33,786 bases of DNA from CAYPCH01 sp964409165. GTDB taxonomy: Bacteria; Bacillota; Clostridia; Acetivibrionales; Acetivibrionaceae. Shown one piece after another: positions 1 through 7,786 of this stretch. Within the stretch, counting starts at the first letter, position 1. Each line of letters opens with the position of its first letter. Position numbers and translations under genes: made by a program. The notes below the pieces were generated by a model. It saw nothing but the letters and a program-made list of their open reading frames with translations. It ran no database searches and was not told the origin of the DNA. The stretch is taken from the NCBI GenBank assembly GCA_964409165.1, contig CAYPCH010000028.1, positions 1-33,786 of the forward strand, given 5' to 3'.

Positions 1-27
1 ATGGCTAAATTTACATTAAAAAAAACC

Positions 28-56
28 TTGACAAAAGTTGAAATAGCTTATATAAT
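28..56 (+). promoter_or_regulatory. Consensus SigA promoter for the tRNA-Gly pair
   Basis: A perfect TTGACA (28-33) and a perfect TATAAT (51-56) are separated by exactly 17 bases. The -10 ends 20 bases before the first tRNA, so transcription would start near position 63. This is the best match to the vegetative consensus seen in the window, as expected for a stable-RNA operon. Confidence 0.9.
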
Positions 57-76
57 TACTTTTGCGAATTGTTTAT

Positions 77-151
77 GCGGGTTTAACTCAGCGGTAGAGT
101 GTCACCTTGCCAAGGTGAAAGTCGCGAGTTCAAATCTCGTAACCCGCTCCA
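77..151 (+). tRNA. tRNA-Gly (anticodon GCC)
   Basis: The 7-bp acceptor stem pairs 77-83 with 141-147 and is followed by discriminator T148 and an encoded CCA (149-151). The anticodon stem TCACC/GGTGA encloses the loop TTGCCAA, giving anticodon GCC at 109-111. The T arm carries the usual GTTCAAATC core. It is the first gene behind the consensus promoter at 28-56 and lies 43 bases before a second glycine tRNA. Confidence 0.96.
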
Positions 152-156
152 TAAAA

Positions 157-186
157 GTGGGATGAGCCAAAGTAGGGTTGTCCCAC
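157..186 (+). other. Hairpin in the tRNA spacer
   Basis: GTGGGA (157-162) pairs perfectly with TCCCAC (181-186) around an 18-base loop, between the two glycine tRNAs. There is no T tract, so it is not a terminator. It may help separate the tRNAs during processing, which is inference only. Confidence 0.4.
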
Positions 187-194
187 ATTGATTT

Positions 195-268
195 GCGGGT
201 GTAGTTCAATGGTAGAACATCAGCCTTCCAAGCTGATTGTGAGGGTTCGATTCCCTTCACCCGCTCCA
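195..268 (+). tRNA. tRNA-Gly (anticodon TCC)
   Basis: The acceptor stem GCGGGTG (195-201) pairs with CACCCGC (258-264), followed by T265 and an encoded CCA (266-268). The anticodon arm TCAGC/GCTGA holds loop CTTCCAA, with anticodon TCC at 227-229. The T loop is the standard GGTTCGATTCC. It is co-transcribed with the GCC isoacceptor upstream, and together they read all four glycine codons. Confidence 0.96.
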
Positions 269-276
269 TGAAAAAG

Positions 277-306
277 AGTCATGCATTTGGTTGCATGGCT
301 TTTTTT
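277..306 (+). terminator. Terminator of the tRNA-Gly operon
   Basis: A 9-bp stem (277-285 with 292-300, one G-T wobble) has a 6-base loop and is followed by six T residues (301-306). It begins 8 bases after the CCA end of the second tRNA. Confidence 0.88.
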
Positions 307-344
307 GCAGAACAGATTTTGCATGGCGAAATCTGCCCTATACT

Positions 345-416
345 TTTATTAGGGTCATTTCCTGAAAGGAAATCCGGCAAAAAACTTTGGGACTCGATGT
401 CCCTAAGTTTTTTATT
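345..416 (+). repeat. Intergenic hairpin repeat, copy 1
   Basis: This 72-base block recurs at 20878-20948 with only a handful of substitutions and one indel. Both copies hold two hairpins: ATTTCC/GGAAAT around TGAAA (358-374), then GGGAC/GTCCC (389-403), joined by CCGGCAAAAAAC, which is identical in both. In this copy the second hairpin is extended by AAAAAACTT pairing with AAGTTTTTT, giving a terminator-like fold that would work on either strand. It follows the tRNA terminator directly. The family is unknown to me. Confidence 0.8.
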
Positions 417-743
417 CAATAACAATAAAATGTGATAGCAGTTGTTTATACATATAGGAAAATAGGAAATAGACATTGTTGTTCTATTTATACCATGAGG
501 TTTATTTTTCAAGATATTTGTTATATAATATTGTAAAATCAATGATTTTTATTAACTTTGTTGCAATACGATATTCCGTTTTAACAGATTGGGAATGGTG
601 AAAATATAGATTCCGCTACTATTTTAGCTTAACGCTTATTTTGAAGCAAAATAGCTACTTGGAAAGAGTGGGAACAAATATTTGTATCCCTTAACAAAAT
701 GTAGAATTTAAACAAATCATATTGCGGTATGGAGGGGATAGAT
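417..743. other. Non-coding leader region before hprK
   Basis: No credible gene is seen in these 327 bases. A TATAAT lies near 525-530 without a clear -35 partner. Two inverted repeats precede hprK: CTATTTT-A-GC pairing with GCAAAATAG at roughly 618-655, and a tighter one at 670-690 (listed separately). Confidence 0.5.
670..690. promoter_or_regulatory. Palindrome upstream of hprK, possible operator
   Basis: The perfect 12-base palindrome ACAAATATTTGT (674-685) is framed by GGGA (670-673) and TCCC (687-690), with one bulged A at 686. It ends 53 bases before the hprK start. It could be a repressor site or an RNA hairpin in the leader. No T tract follows, so it is not a terminator. Confidence 0.4.
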
Positions 744-1679
744 ATGTTTTCAGTTACTTTAAGAGAACTGATGGATGAATTCCAGCTTGAACAGATAACT
801 GATTGTAAAAGACTTGAAGATGTCTTGGTGACATCTTCTGACATAAACAGACCTGGGTTGCAACTGGTAGGTTACTTGCAACACTTCGGGACTGACCGAA
901 TACAGATTGTGGGGAAGGTGGAAACAACTTATCTTTCAGGTCTTTTGCCTGAGGAGAGGTATTCCCGTCTTGATGAATTCTTTAAATGCGGATTTCCTTG
1001 TATGGTTGTGGCAAGAGGGTTGGAGGTATTCCCCGAAATGATTGATGTAGCACACAAATATGATATACCGATTTTAAGGACATATGATATAACATCAAGG
1101 TTTCTTAGTAGTCTTATCAGCTACCTGAATGTTCAGTTGGCACCGAGGATAACGCAACATGGTGTTTTTATAGAGGTTTACGGTGAAGGTATACTGATTC
1201 TTGGGGAAAGTGGTGTAGGTAAAAGCGAAACTGCTCTTGAGCTTGTTAAAAGAGGACACCGACTTGTGGCAGACGATGTGGTTGAAATAAGGAAAGTATC
1301 GGATAAAACCCTTGTAGGAACTGCACCGGATATAATAAGGCACTTTATCGAAATTAGAGGAATAGGAATACTTGATGTAAAGAACCTGTATGGTGTAGGT
1401 TCGGTTAAAGTTACGGAGAACATAAATCTCGTCATACAACTTGAGTTTTGGGATGAAAAGAAAAATTACGACAGGCTTGGATTGGTTGATGAATATACAG
1501 ATATACTGGGTATAAATGTACCATGTCTTGCTATACCTGTAAGACCGGGAAGAAATTTGGCAATAATAGCTGAAGTAGCTGCAATGAACAACAGGCAGAA
1601 AAAGATGGGTTACAATGCAGCCAGAGTTTTAAATGAGAGAGTCTTGGGTGAAATAAACAAGGCGTCATCACATGATTAG
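744..1679 (+). CDS. hprK: HPr kinase/phosphorylase
   Basis: The enzyme phosphorylates HPr on Ser46 and also removes the phosphate, controlling carbon catabolite repression in the cytosol. The 311-residue length matches the Bacillus enzyme (310). An N-terminal substrate-sensing domain (about 1-130) is followed by the kinase domain with P-loop GESGVGKS at 154-161, a catalytic-region histidine at 140 (QHGV) and the family signature EIRGIGILDVKNLYG at 203-217. I chose ATG 744 because GGAGGGG (731-737) sits 6 bases before it. The in-frame ATG at 729 overlaps that ribosome-binding site. The partner HPr is encoded at 8755. The PHP gene begins 14 bases downstream, so the two are probably co-transcribed. 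Confidence 0.97.
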   Translation: MFSVTLRELMDEFQLEQITDCKRLEDVLVTSSDINRPGLQLVGYLQHFGTDRIQIVGKVETTYLSGLLPEERYSRLDEFFKCGFPCMVVARGLEVFPEMIDVAHKYDIPILRTYDITSRFLSSLISYLNVQLAPRITQHGVFIEVYGEGILILGESGVGKSETALELVKRGHRLVADDVVEIRKVSDKTLVGTAPDIIRHFIEIRGIGILDVKNLYGVGSVKVTENINLVIQLEFWDEKKNYDRLGLVDEYTDILGINVPCLAIPVRPGRNLAIIAEVAAMNNRQKKMGYNAARVLNERVLGEINKASSHD

Positions 1680-1693
1680 ACGGAGGGATATAA

Positions 1694-2404
1694 TTGAAAA
1701 TTGCAGTAGATTCACATACGCATACAATTTCTAGCGGGCATGCATATTCGACAGTTCAGGAGATGGCAAAGGAAGCTTTCAATAACGGAATTGAAATGTT
1801 TGTGATAACCGATCATGGACCGGCTATGTTGGGAGCACCGACTTTATACCATTTTGGCAATCTTTGTGTAATACCTGATACTCTTTATGGAGTGAGAATT
1901 ATGAAGGGTGTTGAGGCAAATATCATTGACTATTCGGGAAGTCTGGATATGCCGGATAGATATTTAAAAAGACTGGATTTTGTTATTGCCAGTTTTCATG
2001 AGATTTGTATAGAACCTTCAAGTGTGGAGGAACATACAAATGCATTAATAAATGTTTTAAAGAATCCCTATGTGGATGCTGTTGCACATCCGGGAAATCC
2101 ACAATTTGATGTGGATATAGAAAAAGTAGTACGTGCTGCTAAAGTATATGGAAAATTTATAGAGATTAATAATCATTCATTTGTTGTCAGACAAGGAAGC
2201 GAAATAAACTGTAAAAAGTTTGCATTGGAATGTAAACGAACTGGAGCTAAAATAGTATGTGGAAGTGATGCACATATAAGTTTTGATGTCGGAAAATTTG
2301 AAAGGGTGTATGAGCTTCTTGAAGAGGTTTGTATGCCGGAGGAACTTGTCATGAATACTTCAGTCGAAGGATTTAATGAGTATATAGCAAATAGAGTAAG
2401 ATGA
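1694..2404 (+). CDS. PHP-superfamily metal-dependent phosphatase (YcdX-like)
   Basis: This 236-residue protein has the full PHP metal-site pattern: HTH at 8-10, GHAY around 15-18, ITDHG at 38-42, KGVEAN, SFHE, AHPGNP and GSDAH near the C terminus. The length and these motifs match YcdX-type phosphatases, which use a trinuclear metal centre. The physiological substrate cannot be told from sequence. It starts with TTG, 6 bases after GGAGGG (1682-1687). Placement between hprK and murB within one likely transcript suggests a housekeeping role, but no specific pathway can be assigned. Confidence 0.88.
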   Translation: MKIAVDSHTHTISSGHAYSTVQEMAKEAFNNGIEMFVITDHGPAMLGAPTLYHFGNLCVIPDTLYGVRIMKGVEANIIDYSGSLDMPDRYLKRLDFVIASFHEICIEPSSVEEHTNALINVLKNPYVDAVAHPGNPQFDVDIEKVVRAAKVYGKFIEINNHSFVVRQGSEINCKKFALECKRTGAKIVCGSDAHISFDVGKFERVYELLEEVCMPEELVMNTSVEGFNEYIANRVR

Positions 2405-2496
2405 TCTCAGATTTTATCCGGAAAGAATAGTATAAAGCCGAAGTAAATATAATGTATGGAAGTTTTTAGTTAAAAAAGCAAAAGGAGCTGTGACTA

Positions 2497-3411
2497 TTGG
2501 AAAAGAAACTATTTCTGGATATGTTAGGAAATATTGCTGCGAAGCAAAATATTATGACTGATGAACCTATGAAAAAGCATACATCGTTTAAAATTGGAGG
2601 ACCTGCTGATATACTGGTAACTCCGTCTTCAATCAATGAGTTGAGTGGGGTTCTGAAATTATGTAATAAAGAAAATATACCTGTATTTGTTATGGGAAAT
2701 GGGACAAATCTCTTAGTTGCCGATAAAGGAATAAGAGGAATAGTTGTCAAACTACATGATAATATTAATAAATATGCTGTATACGGAGATTCAATAGAGG
2801 CTTATGGTGGTATACTCATGTCGAGTTTATCCAACATTGCTTTTGAAAACACTCTTAGCGGTCTTGAATTTGCTTCAGGAATACCGGGTACCCTTGGTGG
2901 CGCTGTTGCTATGAATGCAGGTGCGTATGGAGGAGAAATGAAGGATGTTGTTATTGAGACCGAATTTCTGGACAGAACCGGGGAATTAAGGGTTATACGA
3001 GAAAAGGAGCATGAGTTCGGCTACAGAACAAGTTTTATTCAAAAACAGTCGGGAATAGTGGTAAAATCTCATCTTAAGCTTAAGAAAGGAAACAAGGCAG
3101 ATATCCGAGATTTAATGAATGACCTGACCAAAAGACGGCAGCATAAACAACCCCTTGAAATGCCTAGTGCAGGCAGCGTTTTTAAAAGACCTGAAGGGTA
3201 TTTTGCAGGTAAGCTTATAGAGGATTGTGGACTTAGAGGTTACAGAATAGGCGGAGCTCAGGTGTCAACCAAGCATTGTGGTTTTATAGTGAATACAGGT
3301 GATGCGGTATCAAGCGATGTTATAAGATTGATAAAATACATTCAGGATACCGTAAAATTAAAGTTTGGAGTAGAGCTTCAGACAGAAATAAGGTTTGTTG
3401 GCGAAGAATAG
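2497..3411 (+). CDS. murB: UDP-N-acetylenolpyruvoylglucosamine reductase MurB
   Basis: MurB reduces UDP-GlcNAc-enolpyruvate to UDP-MurNAc, the second committed step of peptidoglycan precursor synthesis, using FAD and NADPH. The FAD-binding motifs GNGTNLLV (68-74) and SGIPGTLGGAVAMNAGAYG (127-145) are intact. The catalytic set is visible: Tyr176-Arg177 (GYRTS), Ser227 in SAGSVFKRP, and Glu297 near the C terminus. The 304-residue length and lack of the type I insertion fit the Gram-positive type II enzyme. It starts with TTG after AAAGGAG (2481-2487). rapZ follows 16 bases downstream, which fits a wall-precursor unit with rapZ and yvcK. Confidence 0.97.
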   Translation: MEKKLFLDMLGNIAAKQNIMTDEPMKKHTSFKIGGPADILVTPSSINELSGVLKLCNKENIPVFVMGNGTNLLVADKGIRGIVVKLHDNINKYAVYGDSIEAYGGILMSSLSNIAFENTLSGLEFASGIPGTLGGAVAMNAGAYGGEMKDVVIETEFLDRTGELRVIREKEHEFGYRTSFIQKQSGIVVKSHLKLKKGNKADIRDLMNDLTKRRQHKQPLEMPSAGSVFKRPEGYFAGKLIEDCGLRGYRIGGAQVSTKHCGFIVNTGDAVSSDVIRLIKYIQDTVKLKFGVELQTEIRFVGEE

Positions 3412-3427
3412 TTAGTGGGAGGTACAA

Positions 3428-4312
3428 ATGAGGTTTGTTATAATAACAGGCGTTTCGGGCGCAGGAAAGAGTTTGGTTGTAAAATACTTGGAGGATCTGG
3501 GCTTTTTTTGTGTGGACAATTTACCGCCGATTCTTATACGAAAGTTTGCAGAAATATGTCTTCAGAGCAGAGGTAAGATTGATAAAATTGCTTTGGTCAT
3601 TGATATAAGGGGAGGAGAACTTTTTAACGATTTGTTTCCTGAGCTCAATTCGCTAAAGGAAGCAGGAATTCCGTACGAAATTCTGTTTTTGGAAGCTTCA
3701 GATAAAGTTCTTGTTAAAAGGTATAAGGAGAGTCGGCGTGTACATCCTCTGGCGCCGGAGGGAAGATTGATTCTGGGAATAAAACAGGAACGGGAAATAT
3801 TAAAGGAACTGAAGAAAAATGCAACCCATGTCATAGATACGTCAAATCTTACACCAAGGCAGTTTAAAGAAGAGATTTCGGGAATATTTATTGAAGGTAA
3901 AAAGTTTGAAGGCTTGATAATCAATATTATTTCCTTTGGCTTTAAATATGGTGTTCCTATTGACTGTGATCTGGTTTTTGATGTGAGATTTATTCCCAAT
4001 CCGTTTTATATTGATAGGATGAAAAAACAGACAGGAAAGAATGAAGCGGTAAGAGATTATGTTTTAAGCTTCTGGGAAACCAAGGAGTTTATAAAAAAGC
4101 TTAATGACATGCTTGAATTTCTAATTCCGAATTACATTAAGGAGGGAAAGACTCAACTTGTAATCGGAATAGGATGTACAGGTGGTAGGCACAGATCTGT
4201 TGCAATATCTGAAGAACTATTTGCATATCTCTTGAAAAAGGAACACAGGGTTGTTATTGAGCACAGGGACATAGAAAAAGATGGCAGGGGTGCAAAAAAT
4301 GAAAGCAGTTAA
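3428..4312 (+). CDS. rapZ: RapZ / YvcJ nucleotide-binding protein
   Basis: This P-loop protein belongs to the RapZ family. In E. coli RapZ senses glucosamine-6-phosphate and controls a small-RNA cascade. The Bacillus homologue YvcJ hydrolyses nucleotides and sits beside YvcK. Walker A GVSGAGKS is at 8-15, DIRGG follows at about 59, and the C-terminal domain carries IGCTGGRHRSVAISEEL, typical of the family. At 294 residues it is full length. The ribosome-binding site GGGAGG precedes ATG by 5-6 bases. Its 3' end overlaps the yvcK start by 14 bases, implying translational coupling. Whether it binds RNA in this organism cannot be judged. Confidence 0.95.
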   Translation: MRFVIITGVSGAGKSLVVKYLEDLGFFCVDNLPPILIRKFAEICLQSRGKIDKIALVIDIRGGELFNDLFPELNSLKEAGIPYEILFLEASDKVLVKRYKESRRVHPLAPEGRLILGIKQEREILKELKKNATHVIDTSNLTPRQFKEEISGIFIEGKKFEGLIINIISFGFKYGVPIDCDLVFDVRFIPNPFYIDRMKKQTGKNEAVRDYVLSFWETKEFIKKLNDMLEFLIPNYIKEGKTQLVIGIGCTGGRHRSVAISEELFAYLLKKEHRVVIEHRDIEKDGRGAKNESS

Positions 4313-5621
4313 CTGGACAGGTCAGCTGTACAACAGGATTAGATGGCATATTATGAATCTGGCAGGTATAATATTAATCTGTGCAGGTATAATGACGATA
4401 TTAAATTACAGAAGCTTGGTGTTTATCATTACAGCTTGTACTGCTATAATAATAGGATGTATTTTTATTTGTATTTCTGTGCAATTTATATCTATAGATA
4501 TGTTTTGTGATCTTGTGGGAAATAGTTCAGTGAACTTTAACGGGAAAGTAAAAAACGGGAAAATGTTAAAAGAAAAGAAATTGTTAGTCAAAGGACCTAA
4601 AATAGTTGCAATAGGCGGAGGAACAGGGCTTTCGACCATGCTGAGGGGTCTTAAAGCATACACTTCCAATTTAACGGCTATTGTAACGGTAGCAGATGAT
4701 GGAGGCGGATCAGGAGTATTAAGGCAGGATCTGGGTATTCTTCCGCCGGGTGATATAAGGAACTGTATTATGGCGTTAGCTGATACTGAACCTATTATGG
4801 AAAGGCTTCTCCAATACAGGTTTAAAGAAGGTATGCTTACAGGTCAAAGCTTTGGAAATTTATTTCTTGCTGCAATGGATGGTATTTCATCAAGCTTTGA
4901 GGAAGCTGTTAGAAGGATGAGTGACGTATTGGCAGTTACAGGAAGGGTGCTTCCGGTAACGCTTCAGGATATAAAGCTTCATGCAGAACTGGATGATGGA
5001 TTTATAATAAGTGGTGAGTCAATGATAGGCAAACACAATGATTTTCATCAAGGAAAAGTAAAAAGGGTTTTTTTAGAGCCTAAGACTATAAAACCGCTTA
5101 AGGAAGCAAAGGAAGCGATTATTGATGCCGATATAATTATAATGGGACCAGGAAGCCTTTATACAAGTGTTATCCCCAACCTTTTAGTTGACGGAATATG
5201 TGATGCAATAAAAGAGTCAACTGCTGTCAAGGCATATGTATGCAATGTTATGACACAGCCTGGAGAAACAGAAGGGTATACTGTAACAGATCATATCAGG
5301 GCTATAGAAAAGCACTCGTTTGGAAGGATAGTGGATTGCTGTATAGTGAACAATGAATGCATACCTGACGAACTGATGAGAAAGTATATGGAGGATGGTG
5401 CTTCCGCTGTTCAAATTGATTATGAGGAACTAAAAAATATGAATATAGAGATTATTGAAGGAAATTTTGTATCAGTAAACAATAATTATATTAGGCACAA
5501 TACAAATAAACTTGCTCAAACAATAGTTGATGTGATGTTCAAGTCTGAAATTGAGAAAAATAAGAAGAACGTTATAAGTTCTTTTTATATAAAAGACAGG
5601 ATAAAAAGAATGGTTGGATGA
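4299..5621 (+). CDS. yvcK: YvcK (CofD-like) morphogenesis protein with two-helix membrane anchor
   Basis: YvcK proteins bind UDP-sugars and support cell shape and growth on gluconeogenic carbon. The CofD-like fold starts near residue 101 with AIGGGTGLST and continues with TVADDGGGSGVLR and GILPPGDIRNC. The protein has 440 residues, against about 317 in Bacillus. The extra roughly 100 N-terminal residues contain two hydrophobic helices (about 18-35 and 39-63) followed by a lysine-rich linker, so it is probably membrane-anchored. I chose ATG 4299 because AGGGG (4286-4290) lies 8 bases upstream. An ATG at 4281 is in frame but lacks a good site. It overlaps rapZ by 14 bases. Confidence 0.94.
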   Translation: MKAVNWTGQLYNRIRWHIMNLAGIILICAGIMTILNYRSLVFIITACTAIIIGCIFICISVQFISIDMFCDLVGNSSVNFNGKVKNGKMLKEKKLLVKGPKIVAIGGGTGLSTMLRGLKAYTSNLTAIVTVADDGGGSGVLRQDLGILPPGDIRNCIMALADTEPIMERLLQYRFKEGMLTGQSFGNLFLAAMDGISSSFEEAVRRMSDVLAVTGRVLPVTLQDIKLHAELDDGFIISGESMIGKHNDFHQGKVKRVFLEPKTIKPLKEAKEAIIDADIIIMGPGSLYTSVIPNLLVDGICDAIKESTAVKAYVCNVMTQPGETEGYTVTDHIRAIEKHSFGRIVDCCIVNNECIPDELMRKYMEDGASAVQIDYEELKNMNIEIIEGNFVSVNNNYIRHNTNKLAQTIVDVMFKSEIEKNKKNVISSFYIKDRIKRMVG

Positions 5622-5693
5622 GTATTGAAGAAATGTTAGTATGAAGATTTCTAAAAGCTAAAATTACAGTCAATTCTATAGGAGGTTAATGCC

Positions 5694-7673
5694 ATGAAAT
5701 TTGGAAAATCCAATTGGAGAACTTATGAGCAGGGAATACAGAAAGAGTGGCTGTTAACAAATGGAATAGGGGGATTTGCTTCGACAACAGTAATAGGTTC
5801 AAACACAAGAAGATATCATGGACTATTGGTAGCGTCTTTGAAACCGCCAGTAAATCGTCATCTTATACTGTCTAAGATAGATGAGAGTATTACTGTTGAC
5901 GATGAATTGTTCAATTTATTTTCCTATGAGGTTTCAGGTTTTGCAATGAAAGGTTATCATCATCTTGAAAGATTTGAACTAGACCCTATTCCTAAGTATA
6001 TCTATAGAGTCAGAGACATATATGTTGAAAAAAAGATATGCATGGTTTACGGAGAAAATACTGTTGCTGTTGTTTACAGGATAATAAACGGGACATCAAA
6101 GGCAGTATTACGGCTTACACCGCTTGTGAATTTTAGAGATTACCATTATAATTCCAGCAGGGAGCATATGAGTTTTAGAAAAGAATTTAAAGATAATCTT
6201 ATGTCCGTAAGACCATCTTATTATGACATTGATATAAATATATACTGTAGTGACGGTAAGGCAAAATCCCTTGATGACGGTTGGTTTTATAATATGGAAT
6301 ATGCCATGGAAAGAGAAAGAGGTCTTGCTTCGACTGAGGATCATTACATTCCCGGTTATTATGATATAGAGATAAAGCCATCGGAGGAAAGGGTAATTAC
6401 AGTTATTGCATCTGTTGAAAAGAATGCTATATTGAAAGACGGAATTGAACTGGTAAATAAAGAAGAAAACAGACTAAAAAAATTAGTAAGCAAAGCAGGA
6501 TACAAGGATGAACTGGCAAAAAGGCTTGTTTTGGCAGCCGATAACTTTATTGTTTACAGGCAATCAACCGATGCAAAAACTATTATTGCCGGATATCCGT
6601 GGTTTACCGACTGGGGAAGGGATACAATGATAGCGCTTCCCGGACTTACTCTGGCAACTGGACGCTTTGAAGATGCAAAAGACATTCTGTATACATTTTC
6701 TAAGTATGTTAAGGAAGGTCTTTTGCCCAATATGTTCCCGGATGCAGGCAACGAACCTCCTTATAACAGTGTTGATGCACCACTCTGGTATTTTGAAGCT
6801 GTAAACAAGTATATAGCATATACTGGGGATTACGAATTTATAAGGGAGAAACTTTTTGAAGGCTTAACTCAGATAATAAGAGCCTACACTAATGGTACAA
6901 GGTATAACATTGGAATGGACAAGGATTATCTGATTTCTGCAGGGGATGAGCATACGCAGCTTACGTGGATGGATGCAAAGGTTGGGGACTGGGTTTTTAC
7001 TCCAAGACATGGAAAGGCTGTAGAAATAAATGCATTATGGTACAATGCCTTAAGGGTAATGCTTATGCTGTCAAAGCATTTTAAAGAGGATGAAAAACCT
7101 TATGAGGAACTTTCGGAGAAAGTGAAAAAGTCATTTGCAGAAGCCTTTTGGAATGAAGATGAGCAATGCCTTTTCGACTGTATAACCAAAGACTATAAAG
7201 ACAGCAAAATAAGACCAAACCAGATAATGGCGGCAAGTCTTTCCTATCCTGTTATTGAAGGAAGTATGGCTAGAAAGATGGTAAATACAGTATTTAAAGA
7301 ACTGTACACTGCTTATGGGTTAAGAAGTTTGTCAGAGAAATCAGAAGAGTATGTTGGAATATATATAGGAAACCAGTTTAAAAGAGATGGAGCCTATCAC
7401 CAGGGGACAGTATGGGCTTGGCCGCTGGGGCATTTTATTACTGCTTATCTGAGGGTAAATAATTACTCGGATGAAGCAAAGAATGAGGCTATGAGGTTTG
7501 TGCAGCCGATAAATGATCATCTGAGGGATGCGTGTGTAGGGAATATATCCGAAATCTTTGACGGGAATGAGCCGTTAATACCGAGAGGTTGTTTTGCACA
7601 AGCTTGGAGTGTTGCTGAGATACTAAGAGCATATACCGAAGATATACTTGGCGCAAATTACTCAAAGAAGTAA
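5694..7673 (+). CDS. Glycogen-debranching enzyme (amylo-alpha-1,6-glucosidase, GH133-type)
   Basis: This 659-residue protein has the two-part bacterial debranching layout. The N-terminal beta-rich domain contains WLLTNGIGGFAS (19-30) and TRRYHGLLVAS (38-48). The C-terminal (alpha/alpha) barrel contains GYPWFTDWGRDTMIALPGL (300-318) and DGAYHQGTVWAWPLG. Such enzymes remove alpha-1,6-linked glucose branch stubs from glycogen or limit dextrin. No signal peptide is present, so it should act on internal glycogen. The ribosome-binding site AGGAGG is 8 bases before ATG 5694. It sits between yvcK and whiA, which are adjacent in many Firmicutes, so it looks inserted into that cluster, tying glycogen use to the carbon-control genes. 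Confidence 0.93.
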   Translation: MKFGKSNWRTYEQGIQKEWLLTNGIGGFASTTVIGSNTRRYHGLLVASLKPPVNRHLILSKIDESITVDDELFNLFSYEVSGFAMKGYHHLERFELDPIPKYIYRVRDIYVEKKICMVYGENTVAVVYRIINGTSKAVLRLTPLVNFRDYHYNSSREHMSFRKEFKDNLMSVRPSYYDIDINIYCSDGKAKSLDDGWFYNMEYAMERERGLASTEDHYIPGYYDIEIKPSEERVITVIASVEKNAILKDGIELVNKEENRLKKLVSKAGYKDELAKRLVLAADNFIVYRQSTDAKTIIAGYPWFTDWGRDTMIALPGLTLATGRFEDAKDILYTFSKYVKEGLLPNMFPDAGNEPPYNSVDAPLWYFEAVNKYIAYTGDYEFIREKLFEGLTQIIRAYTNGTRYNIGMDKDYLISAGDEHTQLTWMDAKVGDWVFTPRHGKAVEINALWYNALRVMLMLSKHFKEDEKPYEELSEKVKKSFAEAFWNEDEQCLFDCITKDYKDSKIRPNQIMAASLSYPVIEGSMARKMVNTVFKELYTAYGLRSLSEKSEEYVGIYIGNQFKRDGAYHQGTVWAWPLGHFITAYLRVNNYSDEAKNEAMRFVQPINDHLRDACVGNISEIFDGNEPLIPRGCFAQAWSVAEILRAYTEDILGANYSKK

Positions 7674-7786
7674 ACGTACCTTGGTATTTAACTTGCCCAA
7701 TAAAAAAGTACTGGTAATTTTATATAAAATAAGTTATAATTTCTTTACTGTTTTATAAATATTTTTCTTTAGACGAGGTGTGTGAG

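Noticed and set aside
345..416. Repeat element as a c-di-GMP or other known riboswitch
   Set aside because: The conserved cores of the common riboswitch classes are not present, and the element lies at the 3' side of transcription units rather than in a leader with a controlled gene directly behind it.
279..542. Reverse-strand open frame of 87 codons
   Set aside because: It covers the tRNA terminator and repeat copy 1, has no ribosome-binding site, and its product has no recognisable pattern.
729..743. Longer N terminus for hprK from ATG 729
   Set aside because: That ATG overlaps the GGAGGGG ribosome-binding site for ATG 744, and the family starts at the later methionine.
4281..4298. Start of yvcK at ATG 4281
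   Set aside because: ATG 4299 has a well-spaced AGGGG. The earlier ATG lies within rapZ without such a site.
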